Part shown: piece by piece, positions 22,501 to 35,645 of the stretch | Layout: every line of letters begins with the position of its first letter | Numbering within the stretch: position 1 is the stretch's first letter | Assembly: GCA_036971715.1 (NCBI GenBank) | Contig: JAVHJL010000009.1 | Location: 1,798,001-1,862,000, forward strand | Reading direction: 5' to 3' | Source of the DNA: Arthrobotrys musiformis | Lineage: Eukaryota; Ascomycota; Orbiliomycetes; Orbiliales; Orbiliaceae | DNA length: 64,000 bases | The notes under the pieces: generated by a model | The model's database searches: none | Seen by the model: only the letters and a program-made list of their open reading frames with translations | Told to the model about the DNA's origin: nothing | Position numbers and translations under genes: made by a program

Positions 22501-25500
22501 CCGTATGTATACCACCACCACCAACCCCCTGCCGAAATGAGAGCTCCGAAACATGTGTTGCCACTGACGTTGGACGCATCAGTGGAACCAACGACTGGCG
22601 GCAGCCAGCAGGACACGAGGCCAGCGATAACAATCAAGTGCGCTCCAATTGGATCCAACGTGGTCAGATCAAGACCCAATTAATTGCCCATCCTCGAGTG
22701 TGTACCTATTTGCTTCTGTATAGAACCAATGATAATAAATTGAAAAGAAAACTGGAAAAAGAAAATAGAGGAGAAATAAAACCAGAAACGTGTACAAGGG
22801 GAAGAAAGAAAAAAAAAGAATCAAAAAAATCGCGCCTCAATATTATTCAAACAGCATTTGGACATCATAAACGATAATAATTCTATCTACTCTGTAAAAG
22901 CAAATTGCATGGCCTCCGGTTTTTACGATTCAATTCATCGGAACTAGCTTATGGGGACAGAGGGCGCTATCTCACACTTTGGCCTCTAAGCCTGCCTACC
23001 TCAATCATATATCCCAATTGCAACCTGTCATTCAAGAAAACCAATTCCTAACTGGAGCTATCTAGATCTAGTGCAGCCATCTGCCAGAAAGCCAGCCCCA
23101 CTGCCGGCGTCTCCATGGGTTGGAAACTTACACATTTCGGTGCCCGGTCTACTCGTATGCACGACAGCTGTCGACAGCCTCCCCGAGTTAGCCCTGGCTT
23201 TAGAGTCTCCTAATTTTAGATAAAAAATAGTTCCGCCGACAGCTTTGGGCCCTCGAGAACTCTGTATCGACATTCAGAGCTCTTCGTCGAAATCACAGCA
23301 CCTAAGCAAATACGCACAAGTGCACGCGAATCCTGTCGAAATATTCAAGGCGGCCTCCCGTACCCACCCGGTCAGAAGACCCGTCATTTTGTTGAAGCTG
23401 AATAGGAAAAGATAAACACCCACCTTTAAGCTTTAAGCAAAATTGAGTGGCGGGGGCATATGTCGGTTGGGATAGCTTAAAGCAGATACAATACATGATG
23501 GGGCTCTAGCTCCTGTAATATGTCATATGGGAGCCTGATATAACAACCTGCTGAGACGATGCTTGATATATGATATATAGTAACGGTCAGAATCGGGTCA
23601 AACCAGCCACCTGCCATTCGAGTGATGACCTAAATGTGCGACGGAGAAGAAATAGTATGCTATAGATTCTTCGAATACTAAATTCCAAACACCTTCCTCT
23701 AGCTCTGCTTTGGACGTTGATATACTCGCGCACAGATATTAATTAATATATATATAAAGTCCCCAAATCCGCCCGCTGCTATACAAAAGGCCATGTTATT
23801 ATCGCTATTAGGTACGTTGCTCTAAAAAAAAAAAAAAATTTAATTTTTTTTTTTTTTTTTGATTCAGCGGGAGAGGAGAGGGCCTTCATAGACAGTTCTA
23901 CCAGAGCTGCGAGTAATCAGATCATACGTACTCCGTACCTCAGAAAAGATCGTAGGGCTGCCTTTAGAATGCTGTTCGGTACGAAAATATAGCCGTCTGA
24001 GGCTGGACGCCAGAGCTTCCTGCAAATAACACTACGAGGATCGTATAGATATTAAAGCAGCGTGGTCATATATATTTTTTGTTTCAAGCGGCTATAGAGC
24101 AACTTAATATACATACTCATGCAAGTATATCTAATGTCAGTTGCATGCGTCATTGTCAAGATTCCTTCACCTAAAACCACAATGGCGGCTGGTCCTGCGA
24201 CCCTTTTCATTACACCTCGCCACGATACAGGATTATAATAGTACCGAAAATTACTGAGTCGTTGAATCTTTTATTTTTCTTTTTATTTTTCTAATTATTC
24301 TATTTTTTTTTTATTATTTTTTTTTTTTGCTTTTAAACTGCGGTGTAACATCCGTTGTTATACCCGAATATACTATATCCATATATAACGCACAAGTACG
24401 AGGCTTTTTCAGCCTTGTTTGCATGGTAAAACTGAATCTATTCAGTCGTCCCCAAATCGCTGGAAATTAACATCCGCAAAATGACGTGCGGACGCGCAGA
24501 AACAATTAGCTAACCTTTAGCTCAGAATCATCGTAGCTACGCAAGCATGTAACACTATAATTTAAGCCAGCGATTAAGCGCTGAGACTCAGCTAATCAGC
24601 CGTTCGTAGACCGAAGTAACTCGCTCTTCCCGTCGAATGTGCATATCCGGGAGATACTAGTGAGGAAATACTAGCGAATATGTGGAAGCAATGACCGATT
24701 CGAATATTATATTTATTTGAACTTCTGCAAGTTAAGCACTAGCTAGGTGAGCGTCAGGCCCTCCAAGTAAACTTAACTTTAGTCCTGTGTAACCTGGATG
24801 AGGCTTCGAAAGTAAAAAAAAAAAAAGGCGAGCGAATCAGAGGAATTGACATGCATCAATGCGCATCATACCTATACCTAAAGTTCCGCCTGCAGGCTGC
24901 CTAACTTAACGAGCCGAGATGAATTTTGCTCGCAAAGCCCTATTATAACGCGGCGGTCGATATTGCTAGCACAATAGCGCGATGGCGATATTGCAATTCA
25001 AGTCCAGGCCTGAATCGCTTGGCCTGGTCGGTCAGTTGAGAAAATAATTCGACATCGACTGATCGGGATCCTGAAGTCCTAGGCTACAATTCTGTGCTGG
25101 CCATATGTAGATGGGGCGACACTGCACTGACGATCGATTAGCTTTGGTTTGCCTCGAATTTCTAAATACGATCCGCATGTGTACATGTGTTGATTTTAAA
25201 CATTTCGTGTAAGATTGTGGCGATGGTTCAACTTCGAATTCGCGAAGCCGCACAGCGACTTGTGTGTAAATGTATTGACAGTTCCACGACCAACCTCCGA
25301 TTCGAGGCTGCGAGAGATGGGAACGTTTTCGATATCTCATGCCCAGATTTTTGATACTCAGTCTTGGTTGCCTTATTGGATTATAATATTAGTTTGCGGC
25401 TGGCCAGTGGCAGCTGCGTCTATCGCTACTCATGGCCCCTGACTATGGGGACCTATGTAAGTATGGACGGCAACTGCCAGAGCTTTAATTTTAACATCAA

Positions 25501-27330
25501 TATCTTTGCGAAGTTCGAAGTCAGGTGCAGACCGCCACGCTGCTAAGTCATCACACTTCTCGGGCTACGAATAGAAAATATCTACAATTTTTGTCTGCTG
25601 ACTCGACCCGCCAGAACCATACAAGCCCAAGACTATGATTGATCAATTGATGAGGCCCATAAGGATGACGTTTCCGGCGGGATGATTGGTACCTACATTT
25701 ACCCGGATGATGCCGAAAAGCTGTCTATAGCTCCGAGAAGCAAGACACTTGATGTTGTACCCCGATGGTACCCCAAGCACCAGCCGAAACTCGCGAATCT
25801 CTGGGCGCACCAATAAGAGGCTTGAAACCCACAACGTGCAGCCAAGAAACGCCCCAGATTGGTCTGTTTTGACGTCCTGTCGACGAAATCCAAGCAGAAG
25901 GGTTGGAAAAACACTGATAAGGTCTGCCAAAGTTTTGAACAAGGCCGAGCTTCCGTAAAACTGGTTCAGTTGACGAAAATGGTGCGAAAATTAACCAGCT
26001 ATCGATCGATTGCTCCGCCATTTGCATTTGCTCTTGGGATCCTGTGCTCCAGACCCAAGTCCCCTTCTTCCTCCAAAAGATATCGCGATATCGAGGTGCA
26101 CTGCAGCATCGAAATGTGGTAAATTTTATATATATATACATCAGACGGGCCACTGTAGAGCTTAAGAACACAGGACTCCGACCAGGCGCAATCGTTCTCT
26201 TGTATATATATAACATTTACGATTTTTTGATCTCAACTCTTGCATGGCTTTGGTCGATATCGATTGCGACTAATAACCTAAGGATATATCGATACGCAAA
26301 GCTTTTTTAGCAAGCTCAAGACCCACTTGCACTTGTCTAAAGCTTCGATTCTCTTACTTTCATCTGATATTACATCCCGCGCGACTCAAGCACACGCATA
26401 CAATACATTCACTGTTCCATCTATTAAGCACCCCACGAAGCGACCCGATAACCTGCAATGCACCCACCTGCACATTCACGAACCGAACGCACCTTTCGGT
26501 CTTTGATGCTCTGAGAACTGGCTTTGCTACTTTGGGCGATACCGGTTGGATTCTGGAACAGATCAGCCAACGGCGAGACCACGTTTCTGGCACCGAGCCC
26601 TACCCTTGTTCCAAGCTCACCATCCTTCTCTTCTGATTGCGTTCCAGTATATCGTGCGTTCGCAGTGGGACCAAGACCCAACCATCAGGACAAAAGGAAT
26701 TCTGCTGAACCGCAGAAGAGAAAGGTAACCAGCGGGTGCATGTCTGAGTTTGGCTCCGCCGGCGGAACGTGGGGACAGTAATCTTGCATACCCACCCTGC
26801 TTTTCTTCTCTGCCAACTGCACCTCAGGCAAATTATTATCCTAGCTACATACATTACATACATACATACATCTCGAGCCATACCTTCTGTCACGGCGTAC
26901 GACAACAGAACCACTTGTCGTCTTCCTCTCAAGCAGCCACAAGACCTCCTTATCCTTTTCGAAGCCACCAGTTCCATCCTAATCATAAGCATGACCGAAG
27001 ACAAGACTTCTGGGCCAGCCGTCTGTGAGTGCTGCTAGCTGCTTCTTCCATGCCATAACGCTACATTTCGCACTTAACCTATATACTGTATACCAATTTG
27101 CCCTTTACATATCCGATTTTCTATTACTATTATTATTATTTGTACCCACCAGATACAAGCCTTCCATTCGAGCTTGTCATTGCAAACGAAGGCTTGACAG
27201 ACCTCTTAGCTATTTGCATTCCCCGATACAAAAGATACCATTGCTGTTGCCGCCCCTCCCGAATCCCCACCCTTTCCAGGCAGACGTCGATGAGTATACA
27301 CACACTTCCGTTTCTTCCTATTCTCCGACT
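19534..27330. other. Gene-poor AT-rich region (7.8 kb)
   Basis: No gene can be supported over almost 8 kb. It holds homopolymer tracts (A/T runs at about 23824-23862 and 24270-24330), TATATA-rich stretches (about 23741-23757, 26128-26140, 26203-26210) and short frames without domain content. No terminal repeats, reverse transcriptase or transposase motifs were recognised, so I cannot call a transposon, although decayed (RIP-mutated) copies would look like this. The last 350 bases hold the leader and possible first exon of the next gene. Confidence 0.5.
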
Positions 27331-30016
27331 ATGGACAATTTAAACTCGAGGAGTTACATCGTAACCCGTCAGAACTACCAACCTGACCGGGTTAAACCCC
27401 AGCAGCAGCGGCGCCGACGTGCGTCTTTCAGCCGCCGCTCAATTTCCCCGGGCAAGGACCGCAAGAAATTTGTTGATTCCAAGCATGAAACTCACGAAGA
27501 TTATGCTACAGCTTCAGCGCACGTTGCGGAGCTCGATGGAACGCCTTTAGCTATCGACACTCAGAAGGTTATGATGACCGCGGAACTCGAAAGTATCATT
27601 CCCCGTAAATTATCAAGTACCTCACCGCTTCCCTTCTCTTTGTCTCTTTTCTTCTCCCCTCCTCGGCTACGCTAGTATACATATATTTTTATCCTGAAGT
27701 TGGATATTAACTGCTTGTGTAGGAATTATAGGAAGACATAGCAAACGATCAAGTCCAACGACACCCAAATCACCTGAAATTAAAGTCAGCGAACCCCGTT
27801 TATTTCCAAAAGATTACGAAACTAGTCATATCGAAGACCACGGAAATCTACAAATATACCGGACGAATTCCTCGTCGGGTGAACTCAAACCACCTTCTCA
27901 CAGCCACTCAGGCGACGCCAAAATCCGTAAAATGAGCTCTGAGACCTATAGGTCCAGTGCGACTACAATAGCACCAAATTATGTTCACGAAATTCAGGAA
28001 CCCGATAGCCCCACTCTCCCACCTATCATGCCGAACCCCAAAGTAATCGCATCAACACCTAGGCACATATTAGGACTTGTCACACACCCATTGCCGGGGC
28101 CAAGTAGCCCCGGAGGCAGTGCTCTACCCGTTTTGCATAGTGACCGAGGGCATCCAGGGTCGCCGCCCTTATCAGCTTCAATGGGAGTAGGACGAAGGAA
28201 ATCTTCTCGGACGCCATCCTCAGCATTGACAGCGAGCCCAAATCCTTTCCTTATGAGAGACCTCCCAGACTCGCTTCGAGACCTTGTACTGGACCAAGGA
28301 CTTATTGTGCGGCTAAAGGATGGGAAACGAATTGAAATGGCCGCAGACGACGTTCAATGCGCGAAACAGATCCTCAACGCTTGGAATATCTACGAAGGCA
28401 ACCTTGGGGGAGGGATATCTCGTAAGTTCCCCTCATTTTTGTGTAAATTGGCAGAATTGGGTCGTTTTAACTAATCTATCTTCGTGCGCAGACGAAAAAG
28501 CCTATCTTTGCATGCTTAATTCGAAGCTACCGAAAGATCAGCTAGCAGAGATATGGGATAGTTGCCAGACAATTAGCGACCCGCCAATGCCCCTCCGCAT
28601 GAACCACTCGTTATTTCCAGAAGAATTCATCGTCGCAATCCATATGATCCAACAGATTTCCCAGCAGGATATGAATACTCTCCAGCACAACTTAACCGCC
28701 AAATCCCCACTCATGTCCCAACGAAAAGCCGTCACTAGTAATATTCTAATCAACGGAAACGCTGTTCCGTGCCCGAATGACCCCGAAAGTATAATTAAAT
28801 TATTTGGTGGACGGGAAGGCGTGATACCTTCCCAGGCTGTCCTCGACAAATCCCTTTATATTGCATCATCTAAAGGGTTCAGAGCTGCCGCAGTTACTTT
28901 CTTGGACTGGAGAGCTGATATCGACGCCCTTAACACAGCTTCAAATAGGAGGGCACTACACACTGCATGTGAAAACGGGCACGAAGACGTAGTACGAATA
29001 TTACTACAACGCGGGGCATCAGTCAATGTCAGAGATGAGGACGGCAAAACGCCCCTACATCTGGCAGCAGCCGACGGAGGAGAAGGAATAACGCGTATGT
29101 TGATCCAGTCAGGGGCCGACCTAAACGCGATGGATGATGAAGGTGATATGCCGCTACATATTGCCGCCATATACGGGAGCGCCGAAATTGTACCGCTATT
29201 CCTACGGGCGAGAGTAAAAGTCGACACACCGGGATCAGGTGGAAGGACCCCGCTGATGAAGGCTGTAATAGGTGGACATAAAACTACAGTCAGGTGCCTT
29301 CTGGATGAGGGCGCTCATGTGAACCATCGAGATGATATGGGGTGGTCAGCATTACACTGGGCGGTACGGAAAGGGAACGAAACCATGACAAGAATTCTGC
29401 TGGAAGAGGGAGCAAATATCCACGAGCGCACTGCGGACGAACAAAACGCAATATGCCTTGCCGTACATCATGAAATGAAGTCTTTGGTTCGGTTCCTAGT
29501 AGAGAATGGAGCCGCTATAAACGGGTACGGTGGTAATGGGATGGCGCCGATTCACCTTGCCGCAATGATGGGTAAAGAGGGGATCCTATCCGTATTGCTG
29601 GAATTAGGCGCCCTCGTAAACAATTACACGAAAGGGTTAGTGAGACCTATCGACCCGTTGTGGCAATAGGATGAATATGCTAACATTATCTAAATAACCA
29701 TAGAAGCGCTATTAACTCACAAACAGCGTTGATGGTAGCCATTATTCAGCAACATGAAGGCATTGTTCGGATATTGCTAAATCATTCACATATCAACCTC
29801 GAGGCAGAAGATAGAAATCGCTCGACCGCTCTCCACTACGCCGTACAGAAAGGAAATATACCTATAATAAAAATGGTGTTGGACAAAAATCCGCGCCTAG
29901 AGGACATGAACATCGATGGAAAGGCCCCGATTGACTTGGCGAAAGACAAGGAAGTCAAGGATCTACTGAAAGCAGCGGCTAAGATGGCGAAGGTACCCAG
30001 GAAATTTTCGATTTAG
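27331..30016 (+). CDS. Ankyrin-repeat protein with an EH-like domain
   Basis: Four exons: 27331..27604, 27723..28421, 28492..29635 and 29704..30016; all phases agree; 809 aa. The final intron (29636..29703, phase 2) restores an ankyrin repeat across the junction. Residues 1 to about 290 are polar, basic and Pro/Ser-rich (QQQRRRRASFSRRSISPGKD), probably disordered. Residues about 305-380 look like an Eps15-homology (EH) fold: YLCMLNSKLPKDQLAEIWDS followed by LFPEEFIVAIHMIQ, matching the EH pattern of SKLP-x-LxxIW and an EF-xxAMxL helix. The Ca-binding loops are not clearly kept. Ankyrin repeats fill about 444-795 (DGKTPLHLAAADGGEGITRM, MGWSALHWAVRKGNETMTRI). EH domains bind NPF peptides in endocytosis; whether this one does is unknown. 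An alternative 5' exon at 26991..27024, spliced to 27284, would replace the start with MTEDKTSGPAVYVDEYTHTS. Confidence 0.82.
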
Positions 30017-33000
30017 AAGGTTATGAATACATTTTGAGAGAAGGATCGAGGCCGGTTTCTGGAACAGACAATCGAGGGACCAGGAGCTTCATGATCATCG
30101 AGTTCAAATACGACATCTTTATCCGCGACCCGCTTCATAGGCGAGATTTTTACGAATTTACGACCGAAAAAAAAAAGTCATGGGATCCTACGAGTGGTGG
30201 AGGGATCATTTCGGGCAGCGGCTGCAGGCGTTTACTAGTTATTTTCCTTTATCCTTTATTGCCTTTTGTTTTATTTTGCTTTATTTCCTTCTTAAATATC
30301 GATCAGAAATATTCCGGCTTCCTCTTTCCCCATTTTGGCTAACTTTTGAGCGACGCATTTTATATATCTCGAAGTTGACGTTCTCGAATGCTCGGATTTT
30401 TATCACACAGCGTGTATTATAGGCTTAAGATTGGTTCACGAACCCCCGTTGGACCATATTTTGTGATATCCTTTGGTCTCCCCATTTCTCTCTAGTTCAC
30501 TCCGAAGGACAATATATATATACTTAGTCAAACCCTTTCCCTCAGCTCTAGAGCTGGAACACCCTATTGTATTCTATTATAAGTCGCATTAGTTGAGTGT
30601 ATACCTAGTAGAAGGACATGCCGCAGCAACTATCCCGATAAAAGGACCAAACACCTAGCTTAGAAGAATGTTATCGAATCATCAAGGCCGACATTTCATT
30701 CGTTGCCATATATAACCGTCATATCAACTTTACTAGACCGCGACCGTACTAATGCCATTCCAACAAGCCTTCAATACCATGCATACAAGGTGGATATCTA
30801 CATTCAAAATCTCTCGACAAAATTACAATAGCTCGTAAGAAACGTTTTAATGGATGTTTGCCTTTTAGAAAATTGTTTTCATTCCGTGCTAATCTTCAGG
30901 TATCTTCGACATTAATATCTAGTAACACATTTTATAAATTTACTCAACACGCGGACGAGTGGTGCGTTAGTATACATGTGGACGTCCATGACGTCCAAAA
31001 ATCGAAAGTCAGCTTAATTCAGCTAGAGAGGACTTTATGCATCTCCACTAGACAAGCAGATGGTACACCCTGCACAGTTCACAAAATCGCGACCGCCGGT
31101 GCAACAGTGCCTCAATTCGTTTGCTTCGCGAAACCCCATCCCAAACCCAGCCCAAAACTCGCGATCGATATACGAGTCTGCGTTGGAGCAACACGAAATA
31201 TCCAACAGAACGGGTTGCTTAGCGGCGGCACTCACGTCGGACTTCTGGCTGCTATTGCTACTGCGACTGCAACATGACGAACTCGAACGGGAATCGGATG
31301 ATCGAACTTTGGGGGTTACTGTCGAGTACGTATAGTAATAAGATTCGTCTTTTAAAATTTTTATCCAACTAGTTAGCAAGACATGTTCATATCAAATGTT
31401 ACACGAAAAGACCAGGTCCGTCCAATCGATCCATCATAAAGGTTCCCGCAACAAACCTTCAACTCTATAGACTTGAGAAGCCGCCTTTCTGGATCTTGTA
31501 TCAGATCTCTGTCTGGATTTGGTTGGTGAAAGGGATGGGATGTGTGAGGTTTTAGGGAATCGAAATTTTCTAGAGAGATCACAGAAGTTAGACTCTATAT
31601 CTCTGACAAAATCCATGTTGACAAGGTAACTGTGCAGCTGTGCACGTGTAGGTGCATGCGTACTCCTGACTGCTTCGCCGCCTCCGCGACGTAACCTCCT
31701 CCAATACTGTTTCTTCACCTAGTACTGGGGTTTCTTTTGTTTCGGACCAAGTTCTTTCAGAGACTTCGAATTCCATGTTTCAAATCTGTCTATGCTACGG
31801 CGCCGTATAAATATGTGTCTAAATCGTCTATGTTTTACTCTTTCCTGAAGAAACTGCAAATTCAGAAGAGGGGCAATTATTTGGCTCTTTCTAGGATAAA
31901 GTTAAAAGACTCTGTTTATTTCTTTGTCCGCAATTGAAAAAGAGAGAATAGTGTATTGGAGGTTCTTGGTGAATGGGGCAAGAGAGTAATAAAGCGGGAT
32001 CTTTGCCGAAATATATGTACTTACTTACTTACATTTAATGTGATCTCAGTAACCAGCCGCTGGGTGGGTATAGAAGGCTTGATCCATGCCCCCACCTGAC
32101 CCAATTTGATTCCAAGATTCTCCAAAACGGTCCCACCATTCTTCCGCCGTGTTCCTTGCTTCCCACCCCCGCTTCCACCAGGGGTATGCTAGTCGACTGG
32201 CCTGATTATCGAAGGCCAAAGGAACAAATAATTTTCATAATAGAGTTAAAGATAATAGGAATTTGACAACTGTCCAGCGTTTTGAAATCTTGGAACAAGT
32301 TGGAGACTAAATGTTGTCATACCGTAACATTTCTTGAATAAACACCCCGCCTTGACTACTTTTAGCTTGAAGACCTAGCTACCGAAGTAGCTGTTGAATA
32401 AAGTTGGCAGACATATTTGATTCCAAAAAAAAAAGTTGGCAAAAGGGCTAGTGAAGGATAGTAAAGTCAAAAATATCCAAGGATTTTGTTGTAGCAGTGT
32501 CAAGAAGCAGGGAATCTTGATAACAAGGGTAACCGATGCCATCAGCTCAGATTCTCGCTGGGCCACGTCGACGTAGAGGGTGATCACTTCGGCGTCTGCT
32601 AGGCTTGCGATATCCGCACACAATTGTACAACTGTCAGAGGGGCGACGAAATCCACTGCAAGCACTATAGACCTTGCATCCGGTTACATAAACATCGACA
32701 TGTAACTCCCTGGCCTTCTCGATTCATTGATAGATGTACATACATCGATGTTAATATAGTATTATAGTAGTATGTTCTGATAGTCGCACTGGGTCCATGG
32801 ATAGATATCTAGATTTCTACACATGCATGGACTGTGGCGATCGAAACCTTAGCGGTCTAGATATTATTCTAAGAAATAAGCGCGGGGTCAGAAAATCTCT
32901 AAAAATCGATCATAACATTTTGAACTCTATCTGTGAGTCTGGGCTCGTTCTCAACGACCAGAAGACGTACGAGCAAACGTCGGAAACATTATTCGTATGA

Positions 33001-33966
33001 TCATAGGCTCAATTAAGCTTTTGTAGCAAGACGAGAACACTTGGCGCCAGGTTAATGCCAACTATAAATATTATAAATTGGGAATTGGGATTCTAAGCCC
33101 AACGAGGCACCGGGCGGCGAAGGTCGGTGTCAAGATAGTTTGTGACCATATCGTCCTGCGAATGACAAACCGCCTCATAAATTCGGATCTAGAAAGCGGG
33201 GAAACTGCCCCTTTCCGGCAAAAGTAAAGTAATCGAGGAGGCTCTTCTTACGTATGCCGGTATTGAAAGCTTCGGTTTTTTTAGGATTTACCTTCATCGT
33301 AAAGAGAGGCTAATTGACGACAGAAGGGGTGGGTTTGGCGGTTAGAGTGAAATCGCAATTTATGTTTTCTTGCGATCCTATGCATACAAACTTCAAGACG
33401 TGTCTTTGCAGAGATCAACCACCGCGTGCATGGCACTCGCGTCTTCTATCTAGGCGAACATATTAGCGGACCCGGACCTAGCTTCCAGGGCCTGTCCTAC
33501 AAATGATCACGATGTATCAAATACCCAGACGTTCCAGCCGTCCAATTCTAAACCAAGTCTAGACGTCTGGACTTTTATTGGCTTACAGTGAACGGAAATC
33601 AATTCATGACGCATATGGCTTGTCTGGTACCTAGACCACAGGGGTGGCATATGGCTGGGGTTAAAATTTAAAAGAAATTTTTAAAAAGGGGAGAAAGAGT
33701 TCATTCAAGTTGCATTGGCCGGCGCAGCTGGCATCGAAGAGAAAGAATAGAAATCGATCGAGTGGGTCGATGAGTTGGCAGTAAGTAAATCGAATTTGCC
33801 CCCATATACATATGCCGTGGAGGGGCTAGAAGAGGTTGAATGTGGCCTAGCTAGATCCTCGAAGCATGCATGTCTGTAATATGCATATGGTGCACCCATC
33901 GACCCTATTTTGAGTTGTGACCTGGTGAGATGTTGGAAGTGAATCCAAGCCCTGTTTTTTTTTTTA

Positions 33967-33971
33967 AAAGG

Positions 33972-34003
<32 letters not shown>
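33967..34003. repeat. Poly(A) tract
   Basis: About 35 A residues interrupted only near its start (TTTTTTTTAAAAGG then a long A run). There is no adjacent retroelement coding sequence, so a retroposon tail cannot be claimed. Confidence 0.85.
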
Positions 34004-34004
<1 letters not shown>

Positions 34005-35597
34005 ACCCCAAGCTCGACCCAAGCAGCTATAGCGGGATGCATCCCAGAGAGGACCATTGCATTCTGCACATCGAGCGCTTTGTCATCCCAGCACAATTCG
34101 CCACCCGAATTGTATCTCCAAGGTTAAGATTATCTCCCGAGACCACCCCTAGTAGGGCTTCAAGCTTCATCACGACCAAGTTGCCAGTTCACACTCGAGC
34201 AGCCATGCATCGGGCTTCGGACAGGAGCCGGCTAGGCTGCGCGTATGATGTTATGGCTATACGCGAAATAACACCACAGTTCATTCTTGCTACGGGAATT
34301 TGTATTTAACAATATATACTATCTGATCGAGCGGAGTCCAGTGTGCATCACGAACTCCATGCAGTCCTTCGCCATCGTGCGTCAATTGTGAACTGGCCTT
34401 TGATGTCTTCGGCGTAGCTTAGCCATATTTCTAACGATTTGCCAAATACGAATCCGCCACTGATGAGGTGTCAAAGCAACGACGATCTTTAACGCCCGAA
34501 ATCTCGAGGCATGTGCATATGTACAAATGTATGCCTGGACTATAGTCGAGGAATTCGTTATCTCAAGGTCAACCATCATGACACGGCCTGGCATAGCCCC
34601 TCAGTCGGCTTCATGCTGATCATATCCTAAGTTCATCTAAAGTATGCACCAACAATTTCCCACCACCACCTTGCTTGAAAGCGGACGGACAACTATCCCC
34701 ACCCGCAATTGTAATTGCATTGAGGGCGGAATCGACGCGACACTGAGCATGAACCTGGATTTTCTTTGAGGGGACGGTTACCAAGCAGTTATGTACCAGG
34801 CGCCTCAAGACCAGGCAAATGTAAGTTCCGGCCTCTGCCTTGCTTCCAGGGTCCAATTTCTCTTTCGGGAGGTGATGTCACTTCGCATCTGGCCGCCGCA
34901 CTTTTCATATGACCTGCATATGCGGCGTCCTGTCGCGCGCTCTTTCTAATCCAATCAATGCACCAACTTCTGTGTATATTACTATGCTAGCAAGTCTCGG
35001 TACCAAATAAATGATGTGCCCATGGATACGATGAGCTATGTCGCTCTATGGCCAAACCACAAGTTTCGAGCCTACTCAAGCGTCCTAACAAATTTGGATT
35101 GAAAGGTTGACCAGTCTCGTATTTGTTCGGTGCATGAATTCGAAACCAATCTTGTACTTGTGGGTACACGAGAGATATGTATCGTGGCGGCAATGGTGGC
35201 GTGAACCAACTCAGCTCGATTAATTACGCCCGATAACACTGGATTTTAAATTTCCATGCGAAATTCGATACTTATGTGATTGACTTTTTGGTAAACGTTC
35301 AAACCAGGTTTGGCCATGTCAATTACAAGAGTGCATTATATTAATGTTGCAAATTTCAATCGTCAGCCCCTCGTAAGCTGCCAGTCCGCAATATTGATGC
35401 GTCGTCAACCGGGGAAGTAGTGCAAAAGCAAGTGCCTATACACCACGAGACCAGTGCCTATGTAGCAATATACACGGTATACTATGCACGTTATCGAGGG
35501 ATCATAACCCGATATCATGTATCGCCGACAGGTCGATTTTAATTTTACCTATCTTTATCAAGCATGGTACAGTTCAAGAGTATTTCAAGATGTTGTA

Positions 35598-35645
35598 TCT
35601 TTCTTCTTCTTCTTCTTCTCCTCCTTCTTCTTCTTCTTCTTTTTT
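35598..35645. repeat. TTC/CTT imperfect microsatellite
   Basis: A (TTC)n tract broken by CTCCTC, running into a T6 run and TTTCGCAG, which resembles a polypyrimidine tract plus 3' splice site. Confidence 0.8.

Noticed and set aside
22413..22877. 154-codon plus-strand frame ending in a Lys-rich tail
   Set aside because: The Lys run comes from an A-rich tract; no recognisable folded part and poor start context in an AT-rich desert.
25725..26216. 163-codon minus-strand frame
   Set aside because: Begins in TATATA-rich sequence and overlaps comparable frames on both strands; no domain content.
26424..26781. Overlapping frames on both strands upstream of the EH-ankyrin gene
   Set aside because: Moderately natural-looking on the minus strand, but no start, splice or family support; probably promoter or leader sequence.
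33967..34003. Poly(A) tract as a retroposon tail
   Set aside because: No adjacent reverse-transcriptase, processed-gene or target-duplication sequence seen.
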